Source: Pseudoscleropodium purum (taxonomy: Eukaryota; Streptophyta; Bryopsida; Hypnales; Brachytheciaceae). From it: 64,000 nucleotides of DNA. The stretch is taken from positions 25,649,063-25,713,062 of the forward strand of contig OZ017795.1 of the NCBI GenBank assembly GCA_963969395.1, given 5' to 3'. The translations under genes were made by a program, and so were the position numbers. Below the pieces are notes generated by a model. The model searched no databases. It was not told the origin of the DNA and saw nothing but the letters and a program-made list of their open reading frames with translations. Below, piece after piece: positions 22,828 through 33,779 of this stretch; positions within the stretch are counted from its first letter, which is position 1, and each line of letters starts with the position of its first letter.

Positions 22828-25032
22828 ATGGAAATTGATGGTTTGAGCTCTTCAGAACCTATTGAAGGTATATTTTAATTCGAATCTTTGGATTTGGTTG
22901 CTTTTTACCATATAGAAGCTTGGTATGTGGTGTCTGGCCATAACCTTTGGAAACTCGGACTAGCACGTATGAACTAAAGCAATCAGTCAAGCTCTCCTTG
23001 CAATGTTCAACAGACCTGATGAATCTGATCGTGGTTGCAAACATTGGATTTCATTCAGCTATTCTTTGTATGTCAGACGTGAACCTGATAGAATCTATTT
23101 TGATTTTCATTCACTCAGATCATGGTCGATGGTCAATGGTCATGGAGCCAATTTCACAAGTCCGGCAAGCCTTAGAGGCTATTAAGCATGTCTGCACTAT
23201 GTCCAGCACTGTGTGTGTGAACAAGCACCAGTGCAAGCGCATTGCCGATTGTCTCAGTGCCATTGGTGAAGGATTGAAGGGCCTGGGGTGGGATAAGAAT
23301 TTCAATATTGGAAATGCTTCTGATGGTGGCAACCATAAGGACTATCCTGATTTTGATGAGCTTCTCACTGTGCTCCTAAAAGGAGAGGCTCTTGTATCGT
23401 CCTATACTGATTCCAAAGGAATCATCAGTGTAGTTAGCCGTACAGAAAATCGAGAATCATTCAAGGAGATTCATGAGGAGCTGGACACCTTGAAGGCGCA
23501 ATTCGACTTCGAGAGCTTTAGCGAGCTTGGGCAAGTAAAAGACTTTGAATCATCCTCAGGAGTCGAGAGGACAAATGCGCTGGCAGAGGATGCTGACCAA
23601 GATTTAACGGAGATGCCTAAGGACATGTCTCAAATCAAAGATTCGAAGAACACAACGGGGATGGACATGAAAAAAGCTATCCTGGTGGTGCTTGAGAAAA
23701 GCGGTCTTTTGGGTCCAAGGGACGAGTTGCCCAGTTATCTTAAAATAGATCCGACCGCTATCAAATCGAGGAGCCTGTACGCCCTGTTGTGCTGAACAGC
23801 AGGCGAGATAGAGCATACGAGAAGGGTTGGACTGTTGAACGTTTTGGCAAGTGGATCGGTTGTGACTTTGCTGCCAAGGTGTTCAAATCTGCTGCGATTG
23901 ACGTGGCTGGTTGGAATAACAAGCAGCTTTTGATGGAGGTTGGTTCTTTGGCGAATCTGCGACACCCTCATATAGTCCGGCTGGTAGGTTTTGGGCAAGA
24001 TGCAGAACAATGTGTTTTCTTGATGGAGTTGATGGATGATGACTTGCGAAACTTCATGAAAAAGAAGTTGGAGCCTTTCCCGAAACCGAAACCACGTCCT
24101 TTCAAGCGTCTTGAAGAACTTGACATCATAACCCAGATTGCTAAGGGCATGCATTACATGCACACACAGCAATATGCCCATGGGAATCTCAAGTGCTCAA
24201 ACATTCTGGTCAAGAGATTCGACGATTATCTTGAAGTGAAGATTGCTGACCTTCGGGGCTCTCAGAAACTTGGAAAAGTTTGGGGTGCGGAGGCGTTCAA
24301 ACAGAAGTAGACTTTCTTATCAACTTGAGTCGGCATCCTTGCATAGCATAGATGGTTGGGTTGTCAGTGGATCCCAATCAACGGTGTTCCATTGTGATGG
24401 AGTTAATGGATGGCAATTTGAAAGACTTGATTAAATCTCGAATGAAGAAAAGGATCTCAGTTACAGTGGAGGAGGAGAAATGGCTTCTGGAATGCGTGAT
24501 GGTTCCTTTTGAGCTCCATGAAGCTCTGCCTATCATCTCCAAGATTGCATTGGGAATGGCGTTTCTTCACTCCAAGGGCGTGATGCATCGAGACTTGAAG
24601 TCCGGGAATGTGCTGGCGAAGGAACATGCCGAGAGCATCGACGTGAAGCTGGTGGACTTCGGTATGTCGCTACATGAGCTTGAAAGTGAAAGACATGGCT
24701 CTTACTTGGGTATTGGCACTGGCTTCTGGCGAGCGCCGGAAGTGCTTCCAGGAGGTGACCGTTTGAAGAAGCCCGACCTCAAGGCAGCAGACGTCTATAG
24801 TTTCGCCATGACATGCTATGAAGTTTTGACAGGGAAAAAAACGTTTTCAAATTTATAACGTTCAGACTATGCTCCTGTGATTAACGGGGAAAGACCAACA
24901 TTACCTGCTCTGCTACATCCAGGGCTGAAGGCGCTTGTCCAGCAATGTTGGCATGCGGATCCTGTTAAGAGACCAAACTTCACAGAGATTTGTGAAGAAC
25001 TCCAGAAGATTCGACAGTCATTGCCAAGCTGA
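22828..25032 (+). pseudogene. MLKL-like protein: N-terminal bundle, pseudokinase and second kinase; multiple lesions
   Basis: Exon 1 coding part is 22828-22867. A GT-AG intron (22868-23118, with a good pyrimidine tract) joins in frame to exon 2, and a 5' leader intron ends at about 22816. The N-terminal 130 residues (MEPISQVRQALEAIKHVCTM onward) resemble the four-helix DUF1221/HeLo-like domain of plant MLKL proteins, which act in cell death. Kinase 1 (about 23790-24290) keeps AAKVF and an aC glutamate but has HGNLKCSN instead of HRD and DLR instead of DFG, so it is a pseudokinase. It runs without its C-lobe into a second N-lobe (GAEAFKQ). Kinase 2 has HRDLKSGN, DFG and APE but lacks its own glycine loop and ATP-binding lysine. 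Lesions: a frameshift near 23750, a frameshift near 24305-24311, TAG at 24349-24351 and TAA at 24856-24858. After the TAA, in-frame kinase sequence (DYAPVINGERP, CWHADPVKRPNF) continues to TGA at 25030-25032. Confidence 0.8.
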
Positions 25033-26272
25033 GTCTTGTAGAGTGTACAATCCCATCTTGGTGCTGCAACTGCGAGCGATCTCTTTCACGGTTCCTACAT
25101 CGCTTTGAGGTCTTCTTGGAGCAGTCACCGCGTTTGTTCTTCTGGTGAGACCCCTTGTTTGTCTCAACCCTGTCATGACAATCAGTCTGGAACTGAACCC
25201 TGGACTCTCAATCTTCTTATGTAACGTGATTAGAGCATTTGAGCAATTGATTTCTGACTGTGATCATTTGGTCTATTGTATTTTGCAGCTTCAATTCCAA
25301 ATCGCAGAGAGTGTACAGTACATTGGTCGCAGAGAGTTCGCAAGCTCATTGATCTGTGAGAATCTGAAAGAGAAGTTAATAAAGGCGGTGTTCTGAATGA
25401 TGCTCAAGTTTTAATGACACGCTGTCGTGCTTGAACTAGATCACTAACTTGAAGACAATGAATCCTTGCTGAACGTGCGTTTGAAGTCTTCTTCTTGCGC
25501 ATTTGATTTGAAACTTGACAAATGGTGTGATATGTGATATCATGGGAGAGATATTTAACCCTGGCTGGTCTCCACTGAAATCATCATTTTCTAATACCGT
25601 GGAAATGAATCACTTAAAAAAATGGTCAAACTATTGTAGAAGGTGTTGCCTTTTCACAACAAGAACTCCGAGGATGAATAGTTGCAATTCTGTCCTATAC
25701 TTCTGTCCTGTGTCATCCATCGGACACTTTGTGTCTGCGGCAGCCTTACAGGGCATGCTTCAGCTCTCTGGGTCCAATGCCAGAGATCACCAAATTTATA
25801 ATGAAGTTTTAGACTGGTTTTGCAGAAGCACTATCAAAGTCAAATCCGTTAAATTGGAGGTATTCCATCTACCATTTTCACATTTATATTACGTTATATG
25901 CCGATACATATGCAAATTACATTTCATCCACAACATTGCGTGCATTGCGTGCAGATAATTAAGCGAGGAGCTCCATCCTCATCCCCTGCCAGCTCCCTAA
26001 AAATCATTATTAATGAGGATCCACCGTGCCATGTTAATGGGTTTTCGTCAATTTGAGGTAATTGACGTTAGCAAGTTCGCTTTTAGGAAAATGCAAGTTC
26101 GCTTAATACGCATGGTAACGGCCTGAGAGTCAAAAAATTTACGCCGTGAAAGATCATACTTAGTCCTATTTCCTGATTCCTTCAAAATTTAGCAGTTCTT
26201 CAGCAGTTCTTACAACTAACAAAATTTCAACCGAAGTTTTTGGAAACGATTAAAAATCAGCGACCTCCAATC
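25033..26272. other. Intergenic between convergent MLKL-like locus and SINA-like gene
   Basis: Probably holds the 3' UTRs of both loci. Frames at 25145-25396 and 25515-25958 have no recognisable domain. Confidence 0.5.
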
Positions 26273-27462
26273 TCAGAGGAGACTTAGTTCCAAGTTGAAC
26301 TTCCGAATGCGACTGCCCTTCACGTTTGGAACCAGAAGGAATTCACTCTTCTGCCCTATTTCTTCCGTTTCTTGATTGTCCAAAGCCAAAGCCTCCATGG
26401 TGAAGACCGACGATCCTCCACAAACCTGCACTTTGAGCCTGTACGGCTTGGAATGACTCCCAAAAGAAGAACAGAAAAACACATCGTGTGGTGCCATCAT
26501 CGTCTGATGGACAAGTAGCAGGCCCTCAGCTGCAATGACCAGCACAAATGCATTCATTTTATTGAAGTCTGCCATTTTGAAATTCACAGTTCGCCTCACA
26601 GAGTCCAGGTGCACTATCTGATCTCGGTGGATGTGGCGGTCAAAATGCTCGGGGATTCCAACTTTGGTTCCTACGTGCTTGCACTTCCCTATTGGGCACT
26701 GCATTGGGCGATATTCACAGAATTTCTTTTCATGCTCTTCCTTTTTGGTGTATGGCAGTGTTTCCTTGCATCCCTGCGGTGCGTACTTGCAGGTAATCCG
26801 AAGGGACTCGAGGATCTTCTCCACCGCCAAGCATCGGGAATGAGCGATTGGCTGGGCGCGGCAGAAGGGACATCCATTTCCAAGGAGCTTCGCACAACAA
26901 GTGGCACATGCAACATGGCCGTTGCGGCACTTTACAAATCACAAACAGACGACATCATTCACTCAGTTAGTGTTGATCCTGCTTTGCAAGGATAGATAGA
27001 TAGATAGATACCGCTCTCCTAGTGCCGTATAGGATTCAAGGAAAACTGATGGATTGCAACAGAAAGATTTCAACATTTTCCTAAAGCTAGCTAGAAACAA
27101 ACTCCATTCATTTTCCACAGATAGGATTCTAAGAATGTTTCAAAGAAAACGCATGCACGCACGCACTTCATCTTAAATAAATCAGTTTCAACATAATTTC
27201 CATGGCGAATCATCTTTCTGCGGGACAACTGAATGTTACAAAACACACTAACAGCGAAAAGAAGCATTTCGATACCACCTGCAACCTGGACTCCTGCAGT
27301 GACTCTTCTCTCCGACGAACGACATATCCTTGCAAATGAACATACACAGAAAGGGAAGTAGGAAATTGGGAGCGGATGTACCTGGTGCACAGGGGGACAC
27401 AGGAGCTCATTGCAGAGGGGGCATTCAAGTGTTTCAGGATCAATCACAAACTTGTGGTTCAT
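26273..27462 (-). CDS. SINA-like RING E3 ubiquitin ligase (two exons)
   Basis: Exon 1 runs from the ATG at 27462 to 27382 and exon 2 from 26929 to 26273, with a 452-bp GT-AG intron of phase 0. The protein is 245 residues. The RING begins CPLC, the intron falls after VHQ, and it resumes CRNGH, CATC and CPFC. The SIAH-type zinc finger follows (CKYAPQGC, H, CEYRPMQCP, KCKHVG, H and H). The C-terminal TRAF-like region includes DVFFCSSFGSHSKPYRLKV and FLLVPNV. It should ubiquitinate a bound partner, identity unknown. The frame stays open upstream of the ATG to 27531 without another ATG, so an upstream exon could supply a longer N-terminus. The leader sequence there is made of short repeats. No lesions are seen. 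The gene converges with the MLKL-like locus. Confidence 0.87.
26991..27010. repeat. (GATA)5 microsatellite in the intron of the SINA-like gene
   Basis: Five perfect GATA units inside the intron at 26930-27381. A run of CAC/GCAC repeats lies near 27150. Confidence 0.95.
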
Positions 27463-27494
27463 AACTAGCTTGAACTCTGCTGAGAGACCAACAC

Positions 27495-27590
27495 GGTGTG
27501 CTTTAGGAATTACTCTGAAAGAAGGCGACAATACGGTGTGGTTTAGGGCTTTATTTGAAAGATGGCGCCAACTCGGTGCGGTCTAGGGTC
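27495..27590. repeat. Short tandem repeats (about 41 bp) in the leader of the SINA-like gene
   Basis: On the minus strand three successive units share the core CACACCGTNTTG or CACCGAGTTGG, followed by CTTTC and CCTAAA. They extend the open frame upstream of the ATG at 27462, and they may be leader sequence rather than coding. Confidence 0.55.
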
Positions 27591-27594
27591 TTGA

Positions 27595-28210
27595 GGTGGG
27601 TACCCCCAAACCGTCACTTTTAGCTACATTTTCTTCTTGTCAAGTGAAAGGAGGTTTGAATGTAATGAAGAATGTGACATTTGGATATCATATGCAAAAG
27701 TTATTATGGAATAAAGTTTGGTCCTAAAATGGTTTCTTCTACATAGGTACATAATCAATTTTAGAGATATACACAAGGTGAAAATTGCAATTAGGGTCAA
27801 TGGTGCATTGGGGGCAAGGGGCACTTCATCTAAAAGAAGGTGGAAACTTCCTTCACTATAGACTTTGAGGCAAGTATCTCCCAAATTGGAAGGTGACAAA
27901 TTCCTTCACAATAGAGTTTAAGGTGGGTACCCTCCAAAACGCCACTTTTACTATTTTGCCTAGTTAAATTACTATTAAATTGGTTAAATTTTCATATTTT
28001 CTTATTGGCAAGTGAAAGGAGGTTCCAATACACCATCGCAACTTGACATTTGGATACTAATAGTATATGCAAAAATTATGAAGGAACAAAATTTGGTTCT
28101 GAAATCGTTTCTTCCACATAGGTATATAATTGATTTTAGAGATGTACACAAAATGAATATAACAGTTTAGGATCAATGGCACATTTTGGGGGTCACCTTA
28201 AAGTAGGGTG
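27595..28210. repeat. Direct duplication of about 320 bp upstream of the SINA-like gene
   Basis: Unit 1 (about 27595-27830) and unit 2 (about 27917-28200) share, in order, GGTGGGTACCC, CACTTTTA, CAAGTGAAAGGAGGTT, GACATTTGGATA, ATATGCAAAA, TTTCTTC and ACATAGGTA. A third, weaker copy starts near 30305 (TTGGCAAGTGAAGAAGATTT). Confidence 0.75.
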
Positions 28211-29219
28211 TTCTAGAAGCACCCCTACTCTAAAAGCATCTTCTAACAAAAAGGTACATATTGCACTCATTGATGCATCATCAATGTACAAATGGTGTAC
28301 ATTTTAGGAAGGGAACACTTATAGTGACCACTCCATTTCCACTTCAAAAATTTGTAACTAATTCTACAAAGGTCCAGAAATTATGAAACGACTTGGGTTA
28401 GATGTCAATAACATTTTTTTTTCACTGGAAATTTACTGAAAGATATTTCAAGAAGCCAAACTCCTTATAATTGCGAAATAATTAGCCCTTATAGATGCAC
28501 TTTACGAGCAGCCTACCTTACACCTCTTTGGGCTGAGGATTGTACTTGTCAGATACAACTTGCAGACTCCAATAGAGAAAGGGAAAATGATGGTTGAGAA
28601 ATATCATGTCGGTGCCAGCAAATCTTTGATCGTAACATATCATCAGTGTACCGTATTTATAGTTTTGCAAATCAATGTCATCAATTTGGCTTGTGTGATA
28701 TGATGATTGTTGCAATTTGATGGCTTATGAAAGGTGATGAAAGTTACAAAATTAAGGATAAATTGTGATGAAAGTTGGCAAATCAAAGTAATATTTTGAC
28801 ACTACTATAATTCAATAGAATGTGATTTTCATAAATTAGTATCACACGCTCTATCATGACAAATTTTTGTACATTGATTTGTCCTATCAATGTGTGTGAT
28901 ATTAATTTACCAAAGTCACACAATTATACTTGGAAGGTAGGTTTTGTATTTATCTAATCTACCAAAAATTAGGAATATTCTATCAATATTTTGTAATATT
29001 TATTTTTTGGCCACACAATAAAAAATTTGAAATAAATTTGAAAAAAACTTCAACGTCCATTTTTTAATTACTTTTTGTCAAACCTAACCATCAGCATGAG
29101 TACGGTATTTTAACCCCTAAATGCCTACATTATGTCTTTTGGAAACATCACAATTTAGGGCTCTCACTACAAACATAATTTTCAATTTTTTTTGCTAAAA
29201 TTTTTACATAACTTATACA

Positions 29220-29720
29220 TGAGGAGTAGCTTTAAGGCCCAATAATTTTCATAACTTTTGACTATATGGTTAAAAAAAATTTGAATGATATATAGTTTTT
29301 AATGCTCATCGAGCACTTTAGGTAGCTAAAAAACTCACTTTTTAAAAAGATAAAAATTTGAACTTGATTTTCTAAATTTATTTATATTTGAAAAGCTTTT
29401 AATCATTCTATTTAATTTGATTAATGAGATGAACGTTATGAGGAGTTTTAATTTGAGTGTAGTTATGGAATCTCTACTCTAAAATAAACTTTGATGTCCA
29501 ACATTTATTTCATTTAATTTTCAATCATTTTGAAAAAAAAATTATAGAATCAGGTGTAGATTGTTTATTACAAGATTGCAACCATCAAGATTGGCATTTT
29601 TCAATTCTATATCTAAATTCTTAACAATTTAGTATTTTAAATCATTCTCTACTTTTTCCTACTTACTATTTTTTTCAAGCATGTATATGAAATATTTTTT
29701 GTTTGAAATGTTTTATATGT
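29220..29720 (+). repeat. Dispersed repeat, copy 1 (partner 58220-58690)
   Basis: Shared blocks in the same order and orientation include GTTATGAGG, AGTTATGGA, CTCTAC, AAATAAACTTTGA, TTGGCATTTTTCAATTC, TTTAGTATTTT and CATTCTCTAC followed by CTACTTACTATTTTTTT. No coding frame is conserved. The family is unknown. Confidence 0.75.
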
Positions 29721-30632
29721 ATTCCCAACTTATTTCTTCAACATATTATAGAAAATATCAAGATGTAGGATCTACACATTTTTGTATAAAAAGTTTGAAA
29801 GATGAAATGTAACCATTTGGAAAGAGTTGAGATACTACCTTTTGGAATTCAAGTGACTTGGTCTTGCAATTGGTAAAGTTTATTATTCTCAAATTTTAGT
29901 AGGATGTATTCTAATAAGTTAACTAAGGGATTATAAGGTTGAATTTGTTATTGAATAAATATAGATGAAGACTTTAGCCTTGCTTAGGATTCAAATAGTT
30001 TGAAACATTTTTGAGCCTAAAAACACCCTCTGTCCTTTAGGGATTAAATTAATGCAAAGTACAATATTACTATATTGTAGTAGTTTTAATGAAAATGAAA
30101 TTTTCTAATAACACTAATTTTTGCACCTTCACTAATAGAACAAATTCATTTACTCACCCAAGTACTAATATGAGTATCTATACTTGTTGGATTGTTGGAG
30201 TAATGTTCAAGATGTTCTTTTAGTAACTAGATAAATGTACCCATTATAGGCTCTAATAGTAAATAATTATATAATTTTCTATATTTAAATATAAATTATT
30301 CATATTGAATCTTATTGGCAAGTGAAGAAGATTTCCAATGCACTTTAGCTTGCATTATTTGGATACCATATGAATAATTTATAAAATTTCAAAATATTAT
30401 TTTTAGATGTATCAAAAATTGACAATAAGCTCTCTTAGGTTCTCATGTTTTGATTGTGCACAACTAGTATCATCAATATCTAGGTATAATTGGTGAAGCT
30501 TTTGGGTCCAAATATATATAGATGTTGCATTTTGGGCTATGATGGTTTAAGGTGCATATTTTCAATAAAATTTTACTAAAAAAATGCCTCAAAGGTTATT
30601 CCTTAAAAGACTATACTACTAGGACTATACTT

Positions 30633-30656
30633 AAAACACCCCTTTCTCTTGTAGTG
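30633..30656 (-). mobile_element. Possible orphan CACTA right terminus
   Basis: The sequence ends ...CCCCTTTCTCTTGTAGTG; its reverse complement begins CACTACAAGAGAAAGGGG. It closely resembles the terminus at 57741 (CACTACAAGAGGAATGGG). No partner end is found in a plausible position, so only the end is annotated. Confidence 0.4.
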
Positions 30657-31574
30657 AATTGTATCTTGTGAATTCACCATTTGGATGCATATGCTATCTT
30701 TTTTTCATCTTCTTGTGTTTGATTTATATATGACCCTATTATCAATTATTAGTGCTCTACTCATTTAAATTAACTTTGAAAAGTATATTTTCTATTTTTG
30801 AACCAAAGATCTCTATTCCCATTTAATGAAGGCCTTTTATTTTAACTTGCACAACAATATTCTTTTTTGATAATTACAAGAAGTGGCTATTATAGGCATT
30901 CATACCCCTAAGATAGAAATTAGTAAGAGAATTTATTTTGTCCCCCATAAGACCAATTGCACGGTTGCACCATTTTAAAATATTTAAAATAAGCATATTA
31001 TTGCCAATTTGTTTTCATAAATTTCAATCAAAGTCCAAAATGAAGTCATCGATTTAATGATTTTGGATGAAAAAGTGCATAAATATAACTAAGAAATGAT
31101 TCTTTGTCCAAAAGATATATGAATATGGAAAGACCCTATTTCACCCAAATATGAATGTGCATTTGGCACTTTCTCAAAAATGACAAATATGCAATATGAT
31201 ATAAATAATAAACATTCTTTAGAGTAATTGCAAGAAAAATTTGCACTCATTTTTGTTCGTAATCCCTAAGTGCCTAAGCCTTTCTAAGTGTGTTTTTCCG
31301 AAGGAAAAAGAACATGGGCTTATAGTTATCTCCAATGAAACAAATTGTTCTATTTCCAAAATCTAATTGCATAAATGTTTAAAGAGCTTGCTTAATAGTG
31401 TATACATAAGTTTAAATAGGAGTTGTGAGATTATAACAAGAAAAATGTAAATCTAATTGCCAAAAACGTTGAGTTCAAATGAAGAGCTATTAAACTCATT
31501 CCACAATCCATCTTGTTGAAATGTAATTTTTTTTATAAATAGAAATTGCAAATAACTCCAAATCAACACTTTCA

Positions 31575-31985
31575 TGTTTAAATTTTCAATGGTGAAATTC
31601 ATGAAAGTATACTATAACAAAACATGGTAAAAAAAACCGCACTCAAAATTGAGTGTGGTTCTTTTTGCCATAGTTTTGTGCAAGCCCACTATGTGCGTAG
31701 TCAATGTTTTTTGCAATTTTCCACTAAATTTTTTAGAATATGGCAGCGTTTAACATACTATTGGAAAGGTATTGAAAATACCTTTTCAATTGTATATTAC
31801 ATACCTCCAAATTCCAAAAATTGAAGTGGGAAATTGCAAAAGAAGTTTATTGTCCACTACATGCACATGCACAAAAACGTGGCAAAAAGAACTGCATTCA
31901 ATTTTAAGAGTGGCTTTTTTTTTTACCGTGTTTTGTTATAGTGATACTTTACTCTTTCAATTTGGACCATTTTCAAAGCAAATGG
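31575..31985. mobile_element. Foldback MITE-like element with hairpin ends
   Basis: The inner terminal repeats ACTATAACAAAACATGGTAA (31611 on) and, in reverse complement, ACTATAACAAAACACGGTAA (ending about 31942) are nearly identical. A weaker match extends outward (AAAGTAT, AATGGT). Each end also contains its own small hairpin: GGTAAAAAAAACCGCACTCA pairs with TGAGTGTGGTTCTTTTTGCC near 31625-31672, and a matching structure lies near 31878-31930. There is no coding capacity. A clear target duplication is not visible, so the superfamily is open. Confidence 0.65.
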
Positions 31986-33779
31986 ATGAGTACAATTTTT
32001 TAGATCTAAAAATCAAATGAAATTGACAAGCTTTGCTCAAAACTAGGAAAACTAGGAAATCAAGTAAAATTCACAAGCTTTATTCTTCTACTAATGGTAC
32101 ACATATACCTTTCAGGACCTCTCAAAAATCAAATATTTACCTTTTTCACTGTAAAAAATAGCTTTCAATAGTTAACCTTCAATACTACTTGTTAAAAAAT
32201 CAAAACATTGAAAGGAATTTAATTGCGTACACCAAAACAAGCATGAAATTTGGGAACAACCATATATGAGGGCCTTCAAAAACCTACAACTACCCACAAT
32301 GAAAATGAGATCTTATACAAATTTTGACATGTATGGCATACACATGGGCTTGAAGTGTGTTTCTTTAGCTCAAAGATTGAAATGAAAAAAAAAACCTATA
32401 AGAAGAATTTGGTACAATTCAAATCCATCAAAGTGTCCAGAAATGGCCATATTTTAATTTGTTTTTTGATCTTTTTAAATTAATAAAAATCAAGATGTTC
32501 ATGTATTCATTTTTTTATTGATTTCTAATCCCATAGTTTTGTAGTAGCCTACTACAATTAGCAGCATTGTATGGTACTACAAAACACGATCATTGATTTT
32601 TTAGGGTTGCTAATGTATAAGTAGGGAACGATAAGCAATGAGCATTGAACAGTGATTGTTTTTAAAAAATCTTGTAAAATTTTAAACCTTTTTACCATAA
32701 GATGCCTATATCCGTGATTTAAGATAAACATTTATAGCTATAAATGAGTTTAAAGAGGATGAATGGATTTGGATGAATTTTTTGTAGTTGATTTCGTTGA
32801 GCAAAATACATTTGTTGTTCATTGCATCGGATGATGAACATTTATTGAATGAGATTAAAAACTCAGTTGTTTAAGATAAAGATTGATGTCCAAGTACCTT
32901 GAATTTAAGGTAAAGAAGTAGCCAAAAGACCCTCCATTTATTAATTTGGGAATTTATTTAAACTGAAATTTCAAAATTATTTTCTTCAAAAAAAAATTTA
33001 TATTGAAAAAATCATATAAAAAATCATAGACTTTTTTTGAAGTTTAGTAGATGGGTCTTCAAATTTGAGGAGCAATTTCTTGTTGCAAAAGGCACCCTTT
33101 CCATATTAATTTGGAAAAATTTTAATCTACTATTTTAAAAAGGAATTCAAAATCTTTTTTCAAGTTTTTTTCCACAAAAAATGAACATATTTTTTTAATT
33201 AGGGCTTCCTTGATTCCAAGGAGTCTTTGTTTGGTACCAAAAGAAGTTGTTTGAAGGGTGTTTAAAGGTCTTAAGTTCTTTGAAAAGGTCCTTTTGCACC
33301 AACGGAAGGCTTTTTGAAGCCTCAAAGAAAGCTCTTCAGATTCCAAGGAGCCTTGAATTGAATAATTTTATTTATTTATAAATATATTTTTTTAAATTTT
33401 TTTTAAATTGAATTAAATTGTTGTTCAAATATCTTCTAAACTAATAAAGGGAAGGGGCCTCTAACAACAAGAAATTGCTCCTCAGACTAAAGAGCCATTT
33501 ACTAATGAAAAAAATTGAAAAAAAAATTGAAAAAAAACTTTTGAAATTTTCTTTGAGATTTTTTTTACCAAAATTAAGTCTTCTTGAAAAAATTCGTTTG
33601 AAATTTTTTTCTTTTAAATTTAAATTTAAATAACCTTCTAAATTAATAGAAAAAGGTCCTTTGGCAATAAAAAATGTTTCATTGGATCCGATGAGCCATT
33701 TGCTAGTACTTAGAAGGATATCTTTTTTTTATTCATTGATTCTCATAGTGTTTGGAATTATTTTTCAAATATTTCTAAA
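31986..33779. other. AT-rich intergenic
   Basis: Contains a 60-bp inverted pair (GAGGAGCAATTTCTTGTTG near 33070 and its reverse complement near 33475) and homopolymer runs. The minus frame 33122-33346 lies between the arms and has no recognisable domain. Confidence 0.45.

Larger units (their letters stand above)
28211..31574. other. AT-rich intergenic, repeats only
   Basis: No credible gene. 29220-29720 recurs at 58220-58690. At 30647-30656 the sequence CTTGTAGTG (preceded by TTTCT) looks like the right terminus of a CACTA element, but no matching left end is visible nearby. Confidence 0.5.

Noticed and set aside
25515..25958. 147-codon frame after the MLKL-like locus
   Set aside because: No recognisable domain and atypical composition; it lies where 3' UTRs of convergent genes are expected.
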